DNA from: Owenia fusiformis | Lineage: Eukaryota > Annelida > Polychaeta > Sabellida > Oweniidae | Assembly: GCA_903813345.2 (NCBI GenBank) | Contig: CAIIXF020000004.1 | Coordinates: forward strand, 22,073,985 to 22,137,984 | Length of the DNA: 64,000 bases | Direction: 5' to 3' | In this document: positions 25,301-36,700 of the stretch, one piece after another | Numbering within the stretch: position 1 is the first letter of the stretch | Layout of the letters: each line of letters starts with the position of its first letter | Notes under the pieces: model-generated | What the model was told of the DNA's origin: nothing | What the model saw: the letters and a program-made list of their open reading frames with translations, nothing else | The model's database searches: none | Program-made: the position numbers and the translations under genes

Positions 25301-27391
25301 TGTTATAAAGGTAGTTGAATGAGGGAGGGGGTTTAAGACATTGTTTCTTACAGTTTAGGATGTTGGGGTTTGTTTTCTTTATGAATGGTATACTTTAAGA
25401 TGTTGTTTTCTTGCTGTGTTCTTTAACAATATCTGCTCCCTTCCCTTTGGCAATTGTGCATATTTATTTAAATATCCAATAATCTGGCCCAATAATCTGA
25501 TTTCACTTTAAGAGAGAGCTCCATCTTAGTACTTACTGTACCTGTGTACCCCTGGCATTTTTCGCATGTGATTTTAATAATTAGATGCGCTTTTAAGCAT
25601 AAAACGATATTTTAATAGTCATTTTACATTTTATAGTTTCCCTTTACTCTGGAGTGTGTCTATTTCTCAATGGACCACCATGGAGAGTCTGTGCTATTTT
25701 TGTTGACAGTTCACTTTAAATATGGCACTACTTCTACTCCATTGTAATATACAAACTTCAAACAAATATCTTGTGATAAATGTCCACATTTCTCAATAGA
25801 CCATCATTGAGAATATGTGCTCTTTTTTGGACTGTACATTTGTAGTGGCAAACTCTTACTCATTGTAATATACCAACTTCTAAAAATATCAAAAAATCTT
25901 ATGATGAATGTCTACATTTCTCAATGGACCAGACACTGTGCTCTTATTTTATGGACAGCACACTTTGCTTTATCTTTCAAAGTCAACACAGTAATATGAC
26001 AGTCAAACATAAGGATATAAATCCAGTCTGTTTGCTTTAAGATAGGTATATTGACTCATGTTAGTGATGCCACATCTCCACACATATTAGCTATACGAGG
26101 ATTGATCCATAAGTTCTCATATAATTTCTTTCTAAAATTGAACTGCCTGGCCTGATTTTTGACAGTTTCTTATGGTCTAAAAGATTTGTGCCTGTGACAG
26201 CCCGGGAAATAAATCATTCCAAATCTTCCACGCTGACCCTTTTTCAACCAATCAGCGAAGTGGAAGGAACGCATGGTAAATACATGCTCATTAACTATGC
26301 GGTGATGTAATAAGAAAGTCGTCCGTATTTCGACGACGATCTCTGATTGGCTCTGTGACTGTGGTTGAAGAGATCATGGGTTATCCCGTACCAGGACTAT
26401 AGTCCTGTGAACATCTCAATCTTTTGCCTGTGCGATTACAACATGGGAGAATTTTTTACGCTTCTTACACTTCAGATACCTACTTCAATAGATTCCTTGG
26501 TATTTTAGCATTCTTTTCGTGTAGTTGAATCCACAATTGTCTGGGTTTATCGGCAGAACGAAGAAATTTTCGTTTTTGATCGCAATATTTGCGTGTAATA
26601 TTTAACTTATTTCAACCGTCATAATTAATTACTCCATTTTGGGTACTTCCGGGCCACATCCGGGACAGTCAGACGGGGAATCCCCTTTTAAATCCAACCA
26701 CCATCTTGAAAAGTGATGGAATCTCTCTCGATGAAAAAGAAAAACGTTCCCGTTCTGCCGATATACCCAGACAATCGGCGGTTCCAATATATTAGAAGTT
26801 ACATTTTGAGTTCTATAATGCATTGAGGTAGGTATCTTAAGTGTAAGGGGCGTAGATAGTTCTCCCAAGTTGTAATCGTACAGGCAAAAGAATGCGCTCG
26901 ATACAGGAATATAGTCCTGGTACGGGATAAATCATGGGTGTTGATCTCTTGAAAGACCATGAAGGCAAGAGACACATAGACTAAGAAAATGTAAAGGTCA
27001 TGCTGTCTTAACGGAGTTAAAAGCGACATGAATGCTGTGATCTCATTCTCGAGACAAGTTTGTTGGATAGAGAACCCCCCTCCCTCCCAACTTTGGAACA
27101 GAGACAAGTTGGTGTCTGTCATGTTATGAATTATTCTTTAAGTAAAATGTAACTTAATAAATAAATAAACACTATATTGAATCATATAATACCTATGATA
27201 AGGTGATTATATAAAGTGGGAGGAGATCTAAAAATCTGGAAAAATGAGGTCAAATTTTGGGTCTAAAAAATGTGGTAACTTACCGTAAAATCGGGTGATG
27301 TGGCCCAAACATTACCGTCGTGACCGTGGATAGCTGCCTTTTCTACGTGCCCGGATGCGATAAGGTTGTCAATATATGAAGACCAACTCAT
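19396..27391 (-). CDS. Profilin, complete, with mutually exclusive middle exons
   Basis: Profilin binds monomeric actin, poly-proline and phosphoinositides in the cytoplasm. Exon 1 is 27284-27391 (starts MSWSSYIDNLI, contains GNVWATSPDFT, 36 codons, ends phase 0). Exon 2a is 23466-23643, exon 2b is 22243-22414, and exon 3 is 19396-19493 (CIVIAVYNDKMQPG... IADYLISSNY-stop). MSW at the start, VWATSPDF, GEKYIFLR, MQPGAC and ADYLI near the end are family landmarks. Using 2a gives 127 residues and using 2b gives 125, the normal length for animal profilins. Both alternative exons end CKCKQ or AKCKQ plus one base, and join TGT to make an unusual cysteine cluster. A donor-like site after the stop suggests a 3' UTR intron. 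Confidence 0.95.
19494..20389 (-). other. Profilin intron before the last exon
   Basis: AT-rich, with a short tandem of ATCATAGTAGGCCT units at 20100-20232. A mariner-like end phrase TTTTTGAGACACCCTGCAT is at about 19687. No coding exon seen. Confidence 0.55.
20390..22242. repeat. Minisatellite of repeated 5' splice sites next to profilin exon 2b
   Basis: On the - strand the authentic donor AAT|GTGAGTATTTG is followed by GATCAGTGTGAGTATTGAG and TTTAATGTGAGTATTTGATC repeats. Near 21960-22242 the pattern is very regular. Further away (20390-21950) it decays into ATACTCACATTAAACCCA and TTCCACTTCAATACT units. GTGAGTATT (AATACTCAC on the + strand) occurs dozens of times, each a strong donor match. 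Confidence 0.92.
22243..22414 (-). CDS. Profilin alternative exon 2b
   Basis: 172 bases with the same phases as exon 2a, acceptor TGTTTATAG and donor GTGAGT. It reads CSQAEVATLNGAVSNPE..., then GKKYMFIKADDNVLIG and KQGNTGCSVAKCKQ (57 codons). It aligns with 2a along its whole length, so the pair arose by exon duplication. Its donor is the seed of the array at 20390-22242. An AG five bases upstream of the alternative start (TATAG, TGTAG) gives a choice of acceptor; the first keeps the frame. Confidence 0.88.
22415..23465 (-). other. Profilin intron between exons 2b and 2a
   Basis: No third alternative exon was recognised here. A small GACATCAGAT repeat is at 22600-22640. Sequence otherwise unremarkable. 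Confidence 0.55.
23466..23643 (-). CDS. Profilin alternative exon 2a
   Basis: 178 bases, phase 0 in and phase 1 out, acceptor TTTTCAG and donor GTAAGT. It reads VSPAEVAALANNWAGG..., then GEKYIFLRGPPDEMLY and KKGQGGCTICKCKQ (59 codons). It is the longer alternative, with GPPDEM inserted relative to 2b. If both 2a and 2b were spliced in, the junction would read CAA TTG TAG, an immediate stop, so joint inclusion is not productive. Confidence 0.9.
23644..27283 (-). other. Profilin intron 1
   Basis: Holds a decayed tandem of ATTTTGTCATAGGCTTGCAA at 24780-24975, a decayed repeat with TTCTCAATGGACCACCATGG at about 25650-25985, and the foldback at 26381-26930. No further coding exon seen. Confidence 0.6.
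26381..26930. mobile_element. 550-bp foldback element (TTATCCCGTACC ends)
   Basis: TTATCCCGTACCAGGACTAT at the left pairs with ATAGTCCTGGTACGGGATAA at the right. Pairing resumes inside (GATACCTAC, CGTTCTGCCGAT, CCCAGACAAT). Non-coding; the frames inside it are by-products. Confidence 0.8.
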
Positions 27392-27520
27392 GTTGCCTAT
27401 CTATACTTGAAATGTAAACGTAAAATAATATTCTTGAAAATGAATGTCAGATCGCAAAGAGGAAGTGAGGCACCGGGTGAGTGATGCGGTTACGCAGACA
27501 GAAAATAGTTCTAATGAGAT
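27392..27520 (-). promoter_or_regulatory. Profilin 5' region
   Basis: Lies immediately upstream of the profilin ATG and probably contains the 5' UTR and start site. I see no TATA box or other clear motif, so it is placed by position only. Confidence 0.3.
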
Positions 27521-28255
27521 ATATTTCAAAGCTGTTTAATAGGTAAAATGCGCTTTAATAAATATTTTGTTTACATTCTCTATGAATTGAATAAGAGAGA
27601 GGAAGATTTATATGTTTGTTTTCTTGCAACGTAGAACTATTTATAGCGGAATGATACATTGAGGAATTAGTGGCAGAGGGGTGTCAGAATTGAGAATGTG
27701 TCATCATTAGTCACCTGATCAATTAAGGGGAATACCCGTGGGGAAACTCTATTAAAGGGTCTTAGTTGTGTTACACCTTAACTTTTTGATAAACACATTT
27801 AGACAAAATCAGAAATAAAAGTGCATGGGCGGATCTGGGAACCAACAAGGGGGGTGCCAAATTTCTGATCTGAGAAGAAAACTCCCGGGGAAAAAAATTT
27901 TGGGCCCATTTTCTTCAAAATTTGGCTTAAAACTAAAAAATAAAGCCTTAGAAGGCCCATTAATGACCAAAAAGGCCCACTTTTTCGGGCCTCAAGGCCT
28001 TTTTTGGCTCATTTTTTTGGGCCCAATTTTTTTTCTGGGCCCACCCAAGGGGGAGCCCCAGGCCCCTGGGACCCCCCCCAGGACGGCCAGTGAAGTGATA
28101 CAATTTATTGCAAGCAACATCATTTAATTTGTCTTCAAGTTATTATTTACCATCTCTTATATACTATCCCCTAAATATCCGTAATTATCAAATGATGAAG
28201 TTAGATTATTTCTGATTCCAAATAGATAACAAGAATATTTTTACTGACTGGATCC
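27521..28255. other. Intergenic, with a G/C-tract repeat remnant
   Basis: Contains a sequence from GGGCGGATCTGGGAACCAAC to a C8 tract near 28070, with several GGCCCA phrases. It looks like a dispersed element remnant. No gene. Confidence 0.5.
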
Positions 28256-28866
28256 CTTAAAGGAACATTCCTTGCCAGACTATTTCTCTCCTGATATGGT
28301 AGCTACAATCATATATATACTTTACATATTTAGCAAAACACGGGAAATTTTTTTCATATGGTCAATATTGATCATTTAAAAATGTAGTACTAATTCCCAG
28401 TAAGCTGCCATCTTTTTAGATTTCTTTCAGGAAGTGATGTCATTGACTCTCACCTGTTATAACCTTGTCTATTACAGGATAGGAAAGAAGTACAAAATCA
28501 CTTCTAAACAAGCAGCCCTTATCTTCTGTGTAAAAATATTTTCAGGAGTTGTCAACTTAGAACTAAAGAAGAGATCATCAAAAGGATTTTAATCATAGAC
28601 CAAATTGAAAAAAATATTCAGCTGGTTTAGTAATTCTAATAGCTCCTTACCTAATGTTATATGCAAAGTTGAAGGTCGATGACATCACTTCCTGAGTGAA
28701 ATTTTAAAAGATGGCTGCTGGAATTGAGCACTTCATTTTTAAGTGATCAATATTGACCATTTCAAAACATTTCTAAGTTCTGTTTTTTGACCAACTTGCA
28801 AAGTATGAATATGGTTATACCTACCATATTAGGAGAGAGATGGTCTGGCAAGGAATACCCCTTTAA
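28256..28866. mobile_element. 611-bp foldback MITE
   Basis: TTAAAGGAACATTCCTTGCC at the left pairs with GGCAAGGAATACCCCTTTAA at the right. Inner arms ATGGTCAATATTGATCA and TGATCAATATTGACCAT, and GGAAGTGATGTCAT with ATGACATCACTTCC, also pair. No ORF. Confidence 0.8.
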
Positions 28867-29531
28867 AATAATTTACTCCCACTAAATAACTGCATCATTC
28901 CTTGAAGCTTCACAACAGATTTCTTCTTATAGGGAGAACCTAAAACAAAGTTCTTTTTCTTCGCCCTAGTTTGAACCTCTAAGCAAATAATCCCCCCCCC
29001 CCTCTTAGGAAATGCATCATTCCTCTAATCCCAACCCCCAAATGATACATTTTTTACATTCATGTGTGTATGCCATACCTCTTATATATAATTTTCCCCC
29101 TAGAGTGACTCAAATTCAGTTTGAAGATCAATTTTCATTAAAACTGTAAAATATTGAAATATCTATTGGGTTCATATACAATGAGTTTGTCCTCTGAGAC
29201 TATAACCCGGGTGCCTATATATCTTTTTTGGGTCGCAAGCTTTTAACAGCAACGTCAAGAGGATCTAAATATAACGATGAGCAAAACTTTAAATAGGCAA
29301 AACAAAACTTAATAGACAAGGCTTTAACATTCAAAATGTCACCACCTGCCATTGTATAGTAATATGTCACCATTTGTGGTAGTAACATAACAAAGAGGAT
29401 ATGGGAGACTTTAACACAATATTTTTGTTTCAGTTAAAATGCCTATATGCAGAATGGAAAATTCATAGTTCAAACTTTTGATTTATTCTATAATATCTGA
29501 GACTAACATAGAATATTTTATAGTGGTCTCA

Positions 29532-29738
29532 GACAGGCCCCGTAGCCAGGGGGGTTTGCAGGGTTCGGTCGAACCCCCCTGGCCAAAAATTCTTTCAAAA
29601 TCATGCAGTTTTTCACCATTTTGAGCACTTCTCAAGTGATTTTAGCCATATTAGGGCCAAAATTGTCAAATGTGAACCCCCCCCTGGAAAATTTTGAAAA
29701 CTGAACCCCCCTTTGCAAATCCTGGTTACCAGCCTGTC
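29532..29738. mobile_element. 207-bp MITE with GACAGGC ends
   Basis: GACAGGCCCCGTAGCCAGG pairs imperfectly with CCTGGTTACCAGCCTGTC. The interior has GAACCCCCCTGG repeats. Target duplication not clear. Confidence 0.65.
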
Positions 29739-30626
29739 AAATAATATGATGAATATATCTGAAGCAACACCAACTTCACCAATGACATAAATACAGTAAA
29801 AACATGACTTCATTTATTATGTTCATTTAATTTTTTTTATTCTTTTATTAATTTTTGATGCAATATAATTAAACCATATATAATGGTATTGTTTCTAGTT
29901 TCTGTTGCATCATATTCACTCTACTATACCTAGCCCCTAGAAATGCATAAAATACTCTGTAGCCTATATTGTTTACAATATTTTTGAAAGTACCTTATTA
30001 ACATCTAACAGTCTTCCAATAAACCATTCATAAGGAACAGACAAATAAAAACAAATAACATAATCATTACTAATAAGCCAAATGGGTTGAACACCAAATG
30101 CAAGGTATAGTAGAGTGATATTACATAATACCAAATTAACATTGTACAGTTACTCAGGGATAGTGTCAAAATGTTGATTGTTTCGAACATTTAAATTAAT
30201 TTTATTTGGTTCAGCTCCTCCTACACCACACCCCCCCCCCCCCGAATGAAATCAGAAACCCCCAAATGAAATCAGGATTGATTAGGTGCTCCCTTCGATA
30301 TATATTGAAAATAAAGTTTGCACTACAAAAAGTTTCATTAAGTCTTTACATCTAGTGAAATGATCTCAATTTTCCACAACCAGTGGTAAACGAATCTTTA
30401 ACAATTTACTCCAAAATGTTTTTTTACTATTTAATTTAGTGCTTTGGCATTATCTCAAAATCCTCACGTGCTTCCCTTTTACTGCATTCATTACAGATAT
30501 TTATCATTTAAATAGCTTTTTAATGATACTGTATCTAGTAATGGCTAGAGTGCATATCTTTCCAAACTTAAAGGACCCTTTTTGTTTTAAAAGGCATAAT
30601 CAGATGTAATAGACAAGAGTGAACAT
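29739..30626. other. Gene-free AT-rich sequence
   Basis: Includes a C15-16 tract at about 30228-30243. No exon recognised. Confidence 0.5.
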
Positions 30627-33022
30627 TAAAGGGGCAATAAGGCTTGTAGAGAGAAAATAGGAAATTTTTTACTTTTTCTGAGTTATCAAGGCAACAGTTG
30701 GCTTAACATACCTTTTTTCTTAAAATGTATGGATAAACTATCAATTTCGGCATTAAAAAGTGTAAATTCAGTTCAAAGCTTCAAAAAGGGGACGTCCACT
30801 TTTATATTTTTAAGATCCACCATGTTTCAAGAGGAATACAAGGCATTAACATGACAAAATGTCACCACCTAAAACAATTTGGTCAATTTAAAGCAAGTTG
30901 AAAACAGACCTTTTTGACTTTTTTTACCTTGAGAAGGTCATTAAAGGTCAAATGTCAAATCTAAAGTCAGATTTGAATTTCTGAGAACATGTAGATGATT
31001 TTGAAAAAAAAAATTAGTCAATTTGAAGCAAGTTGAAAAAAGACCTTTTTGACCTTTTTTGACCTTGAGAAGGTCATTGAAGGTCAAATGTCAAATCTAA
31101 AGTCATATTTGAATTTCTGAGAACATGTAGATGATTTTGCAAAAAAAATTTAGTCAATTTGAAGCAAGATGAAAAAATACCTTTTTGACCTTTTTTGACA
31201 TTGAGAAGGTCATTGAAGGTCAAATGTCAAATCTAAAGTCAGATTTGAATTTCTGAGAACATGTAGATGATTTTGAAAAAAAAATTTAGTCAATTTGAAG
31301 CAAGTTGAAAAAAGACCTTTTTGACCTTTTTTGACTTTGAGAAGGTCATTGAAGGTCAAATGTCAAATCTAAAATCAAATCTAAAGTCATATTTGAATTT
31401 CTGAGAACATGTAGATGATTTTGAAAAAAAATTTAGGTCAATTTGAAGCAAGATGAAAAAATACCTTTTTGACCTTTTTTGACATTGAGAAGGTCATTGA
31501 AGGTCAAATGTCAAATCTAAAGTCAGATTTGAATTTCTGAGAACATGTAGATGATTTTGAAAAAAAAATTTAGTCAATTTGAAGCAAGTTGAAAAAAGAC
31601 CTTTTTGACCTTTTTTGACTTTGAGAAGGTCATTGAAGGTCAAATGTCAAATCTTAAGTCAAATCTAAAGTCAGATTTGAACTTCTGAGAACACGTAGAT
31701 GATTTTGAAAAAAAAATTTAGTCAATTTGAAGCAAGTTGAAAACAGACCTTTTTGACCTTTTTTGACCTTGAGAAGGTCATTGAAGGTCAAATGTCAAAT
31801 CTAAAGTCATATTTGAATTTCTGAGAACATGTAGATGATTTTGCAAAAAAAATTTAGTCAATTTGAAGCAAGATGAAAAAATACCTTTTTGACCTTTTTT
31901 GACATTGAGAAGGTCATTGAAGGTCAAATGTCAAATCTAAAGTCAGATTTGAATTTCTGAGAACATGTAGATGATTTTGAAAAAAAAATTTAGTCAATTT
32001 GAAGCAAGTTGAAAAAAGACCTTTTTGACCTTTTTTGACTTTGAGAAGGTCATTGAAGGTCAAATGTCAAATCTAAAATCAAATCTAAAGTCATATTTGA
32101 ATTTCTGAGAACATGTAGATGATTTTGAAAAAATATTTAGGTCAATTTGAAGCAAGATGAAAAAATACCCTTTTGACCTTTTTTGACATTGAGAAGGTCA
32201 TTGAAGGTCAAATGTCAAATCTAAAGTCAGATTTGAATTTCTGAGAACATGTAGATGATTTTGAAAAAAAAATTTAGTCAATTTGAAGCAAGTTGAAAAA
32301 AGACCTTTTTGACCTTTTTTGACTTTGAGAAGGTCATTGAAGGTCAAATGTCAAATCTTAAGTCAAATCTAAAGTCAGATTTGAACTTCTGAGAACACGT
32401 AGATGATTTTGAAAAAAAAATTTAGTCAATTTGAAGCAAGTTGAAAACAGACCTTTTTGACCTTTTTTGACCTTGAGAAGGTCATTGAAGGTCAAATGTC
32501 AAATCTAAAGTCAGATTTGAAGGTCAAATGTCAAATCTAAAGCCAAATCTAAAGTCAGATTTGAATTTCTGAGAACATGTAGATGATTTTGAAAAAAAAT
32601 TTAGTCAATGTGAAGCAAGTTGAAAAAAGACCTTTTTGACCTGAGAAGGTCATTGAAGGTCAAATGTCAAATATAAAGTCAGATTTGAACTTCTGAGAAC
32701 ATGTAGATGATTTAGAAAAAATTGAAGTCAGTCTAAACAGTATTTGTTAAGTTATAGGAAGTTGTAAGAAATTGTTACAGACGCCAACCTCCAACCGCCG
32801 GACGCCAACCTCCAACTGCCGGACGACAACCGCCGTCGCAAAAAACGGAGACCCTTTTGGTGGTGACATAATAAGCTGAAATAATGATTATCTACTTGGG
32901 GTTTCTTTGTAGAAAATAAAAATAGATGTTAGTCTTGATGAAATACCCAAACTTAAATATATTTTGACACTGGTCCATGATCGTTGAATGGCCCCTCTGC
33001 ACTACTTGTTGCACCTTTAAGT
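30627..33022. repeat. Dispersed repeat, copy B, split by the AGGTCA satellite
   Basis: The blocks 30627-30835 and about 32870-33022 are the two halves of the repeat seen intact at 2338-2712. The break is after CATGTTTCAAGAGGAATA. The intervening part carries ATGTCACCACC near the left edge (about 30859) and GGTGGTGACAT near the right (about 32859), suggesting a TIR element that contains the satellite. Confidence 0.75.
30880..32740. repeat. ~137-bp satellite dense in AGGTCA nuclear-receptor half-sites
   Basis: Thirteen to fourteen units containing GAGAAGGTCATTGAAGGTCA and TTTTTGACCTTTTTTGAC. Most units carry about four AGGTCA or TGACCT hexamers; some carry TGACCTTGA, the complement of the extended monomer site TCAAGGTCA. 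Higher-order structure is visible: units with GACATTG, GACTTTG and GACCTTG alternate, and blocks of several units are repeated. Units of irregular length at 31380 and 32520 carry small internal duplications. Confidence 0.9.
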
Positions 33023-33157
33023 TTTGACATACAAAAACATGCATATTATAAAGATGCCTTGAAATTAGTCACGAAACAGAAGGAATCAAAGGGTAACATG
33101 AGGCTTATGGACAAATGTTAAAGGATCATGTATGTATTACTTATTTCATGTGACATA

Positions 33158-33755
33158 TATCTCCATAGAGTCCCAAGTGTTGTGACAGCATATTGACTTA
33201 AAGCGTCAAATGCATTTTACAAACACACAATTTAAAGGACCCTGTGTGTAATACATTCTAATACCACTTAAAGGGACCCATATATCTTACGCTAACAGGT
33301 ATTTAAAGGCCCAATGTTTGAGTGTGTTACTTTCAAGTATAAAGGGTACCATGTATTACATATAAATAATTTAAAGGCCATGTTTGTAAGGGCCCCATAT
33401 TTGCCTTACATGATTTAAAGGGCCCTTTCTTTTAAGTATCATTTAAAGGGTCCCCTATGTCTTAAACTAATGGTTTAAACTATCATGCAAGTATGACTTG
33501 ATAGATTCTCACAAACAAATGATTTAAAGGGCCCTGTGTGTATTACTCTAAAGTATCCCCAAAGGTTCCAATATGTCTTACAGATAAATGATTTAAAAGG
33601 CCCTGCGTGTATTACCTTCACGTTTCATTTAAAGGGTCGCATATGTCTTATAGACAAATGATTTAAAGGGCCCTGGGTGTTACTTTCAAGTGTCACTTAA
33701 AGGGTGCCCTATGTCTTATAGACCGATGATTTAAAGGATCTTGTTTGAATTATTT
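33158..33755. repeat. Minisatellite directly 3' of the GTF2F2 stop codon
   Basis: Units of about 60-70 bases with TTTAAAGGGCCCTGTGTGTA, TTACTTTCAAGTATCATTTA and AAGGGTCCCATATGTCTTA. On the - strand the end of the last exon (GATACGTGA, then AATAATTCAAAC and CCTTTAAATCAT) matches the unit phrase GATACTTGAAAGTAATAC...CCTTTAAATCAT, so the stop-codon region is the first unit of the array. Confidence 0.8.
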
Positions 33756-36700
33756 TCACGTATCATCTTCTTTCGCAGTATAATGTCTATATTCTGGCTT
33801 TAATTCCCACATGTTTTTGTGAGGAGCCCGCATGTTGTAATTACAGATCTCCTTCAGAATCTCTTTTAGCCATGTCTGCAAAGCAACCATTAAAAATATA
33901 TATTATAGACGGAATTTTAGAAAATATAGAGGGTATTTCGGTAAATATAGAGGATATTTCAGAAAATATGGAGGATATTTTAGGAAATATAGATGATATT
34001 ATAAAAAATACATAGGATATTTTAGAAAACATAGAGGAAATTTAGGAAAATACAAGATGTTTTACATTTTTGATCAAAAACAATTTGCATAATTTTTATG
34101 GTTACCATATACTTACAATTGGTTGCTTAGTGATAGTGACAAGATCTTTAACATTGTAGTACTGGTGTTTCTCAAAAGCATTGTACAACATCTCCAGAAC
34201 TTTATCTTTATCTGTCCTTGACCTTTTTCCTTCCTCTTTCTTCTTGAGGTCCCATTCTCGCTGAATTAAATTGAGACAATCGTCAAAACGTGCATTCAAA
34301 CCACATTTGCTTCATCATGTTACTATGAAAATTCATCAAACTGCATTGACCCCATTTGCTTTATTTCATCTTCCAATTGCCATGGTAATTCACCAAAACA
34401 TACATTGACCCTATTTGTTGTCTCCCATGCAGTTACTATGGAAATTAATTAAAAGTACATTGACCCCATTTTGTTTTATCATGTCAGCAAGTTACTATGA
34501 AAATTCATGATTTTTCTCATTTTCAAGTGGGTGCAAATGGTTTTCAGGTGGGTGCTACGCCCACTTGCTTTAATGCTGGGGAGATCACTGATGTGCGTCA
34601 AATTTGGGACTGAGAAAAGTGATCACATTGAGACGTGTTCCCATAAGAGAGGTATTCCCATGGACCAATTTACAGGTTAATAAACATGAAATGAATAAAA
34701 TAAATAAATATTTGGATAAAATAAATAAATAAATGAAATAAATAAACCATAAACAGGTTTCATTACTCACATTAAAGGCATGGTTTGCCTTTGGTTTGTA
34801 ATTTACCACTGCCTTGTCTAACACCTTCACCTCCATCTGCGGTTTGTTACTCATCTCAAGAGCCTTTCTGAAATACCAGACAAGAATATGGTCATGCTTC
34901 AAAGTGAGAAATATAGTGAAAAACAGTGGAATAAGCGAGGATTAAGCAAACAGGCATGTGGTTAACACTCTAAATTTTATAGAAATGCGAGAAATTCAAG
35001 CAATTTATTCAAATTTTAGAGAAAGATGTAAATAAGGCGACATTTTATCAACTTATGTAATATAGAACTTAGTGCTGCCATCTGGCATTGCTGTTCATCA
35101 CTAGCACCATCTTGGAAAAAACATGGAAACATATCATGAGGAATATAATTTATGCAAAAATCTTGTAAGTTTGTGTCAGTGGTCTCAATGATCCAATATA
35201 TATTTACTCAACTAAAACAAAAACAACATGAAAAAGGAGCTATGAATGTTAGAAGCTGTACTTGTTTCCTTTGAATGAGGTATAAGATTTTTTGAGACTG
35301 AATGAAATAATCAAAAACAATTTTTAATGTGGCCAATTTTTTGCCAAGTTAATGACTTTGATACCCTATTAAGTTACACTGCATCACATTCCATGTTATT
35401 CCATGTTAGATGTTATGAATGGAATAGAAAACTAAACCATGTTTTTGAAGGACCAACATTTTTAATTTTAAAAAATATAAAGATTATGATGAACATTAAA
35501 CAAAGATATAACATGCAAAATATCACCATATCTGCCACAGACGTCGAATGCTAACGAATGCTAACACCAACTACTGAACAACGAATGCCAACCACCGACT
35601 GCCAAACACCAACCATTGCCACAAAAAGTTGAAGACTATAAAAATATGTCGCCACTTATGTGTTGACATAAAAACATAGAAACTGTTCTTACTTTTTTAA
35701 TTCCATATAACGGTCACCCGCTATTGGTCGACATTCTGCTCTCTGAATGACTTTCCCTGTTATAGCAACAGTGGTTGTAGAATCTTCTGTATTTGTACCT
35801 ACAACACAGAGAAATACCATCTCTTTTTAATCAATGCTGGGAGCTATTTGAAAAATGGAAACATTAGATTGTATGATTGTATTGACGTATTGAAACATTT
35901 CACAAGCAATGTATTTTACTGTATAAATGTATAATTTTGTAAATGTCATGTAAAGATCTTGAATCTTGTATAAATGCGTATATACAGTATATGGCCACCA
36001 TTTTTCAAATACATTATAGCCACCTTTTAAGCTAGTTGTCAAAGGAAAATTTCCCACACTTTTAAGTATTTGCATGTCAACAAAAGTGCTCTTCTTGTCT
36101 AGTCAAAGTAAAAACTGTAAAATAACACATATAGGGTGTCTCAAAAAATGTACCCAAAAGTATATCAACACCATAGACAAACCAATCAATATTTTCAGAC
36201 ATTTTTTGCATGGTCTTGTAGATAAAAGATGAAAGTGTTTTCCCCTTTACACAGTTTTTAATTCAGTTTTGCCTTTTTGATACTAAACCCGTTACCGTTG
36301 ACACCACATATTCAATGTAACCTCATATTTCGATGACACTCTGTATCCTTACTACCACATTGTTCATCACATTTGATATTTCTGGTGGAATGTTTTGATT
36401 TCTCTTCGGATGCTGTTCTTAACTTGTTCTAGGTCTCTTAGCTTGGGTTTAGCATAAAACTGGTCCTTCAAATAGCCTCAAAGAAAAAAGTATGGGCTGT
36501 CAAATATGGTGAATAAGGGAGGCCCTCACAATGTCTTATAGCCCCCTTATACAGAGAGGTCAGAGGTTCAAGAAACTGCATTGGTTGCGATTCTAATGTA
36601 GCTTTAGTTGTGTGTATCAATGTGAGACCACTGTGTTTTCATTTGGATATCATTTGATCTCTAGGCTAGCCTGCCTAACTCTGGAAGGTAACTCCTGAAT

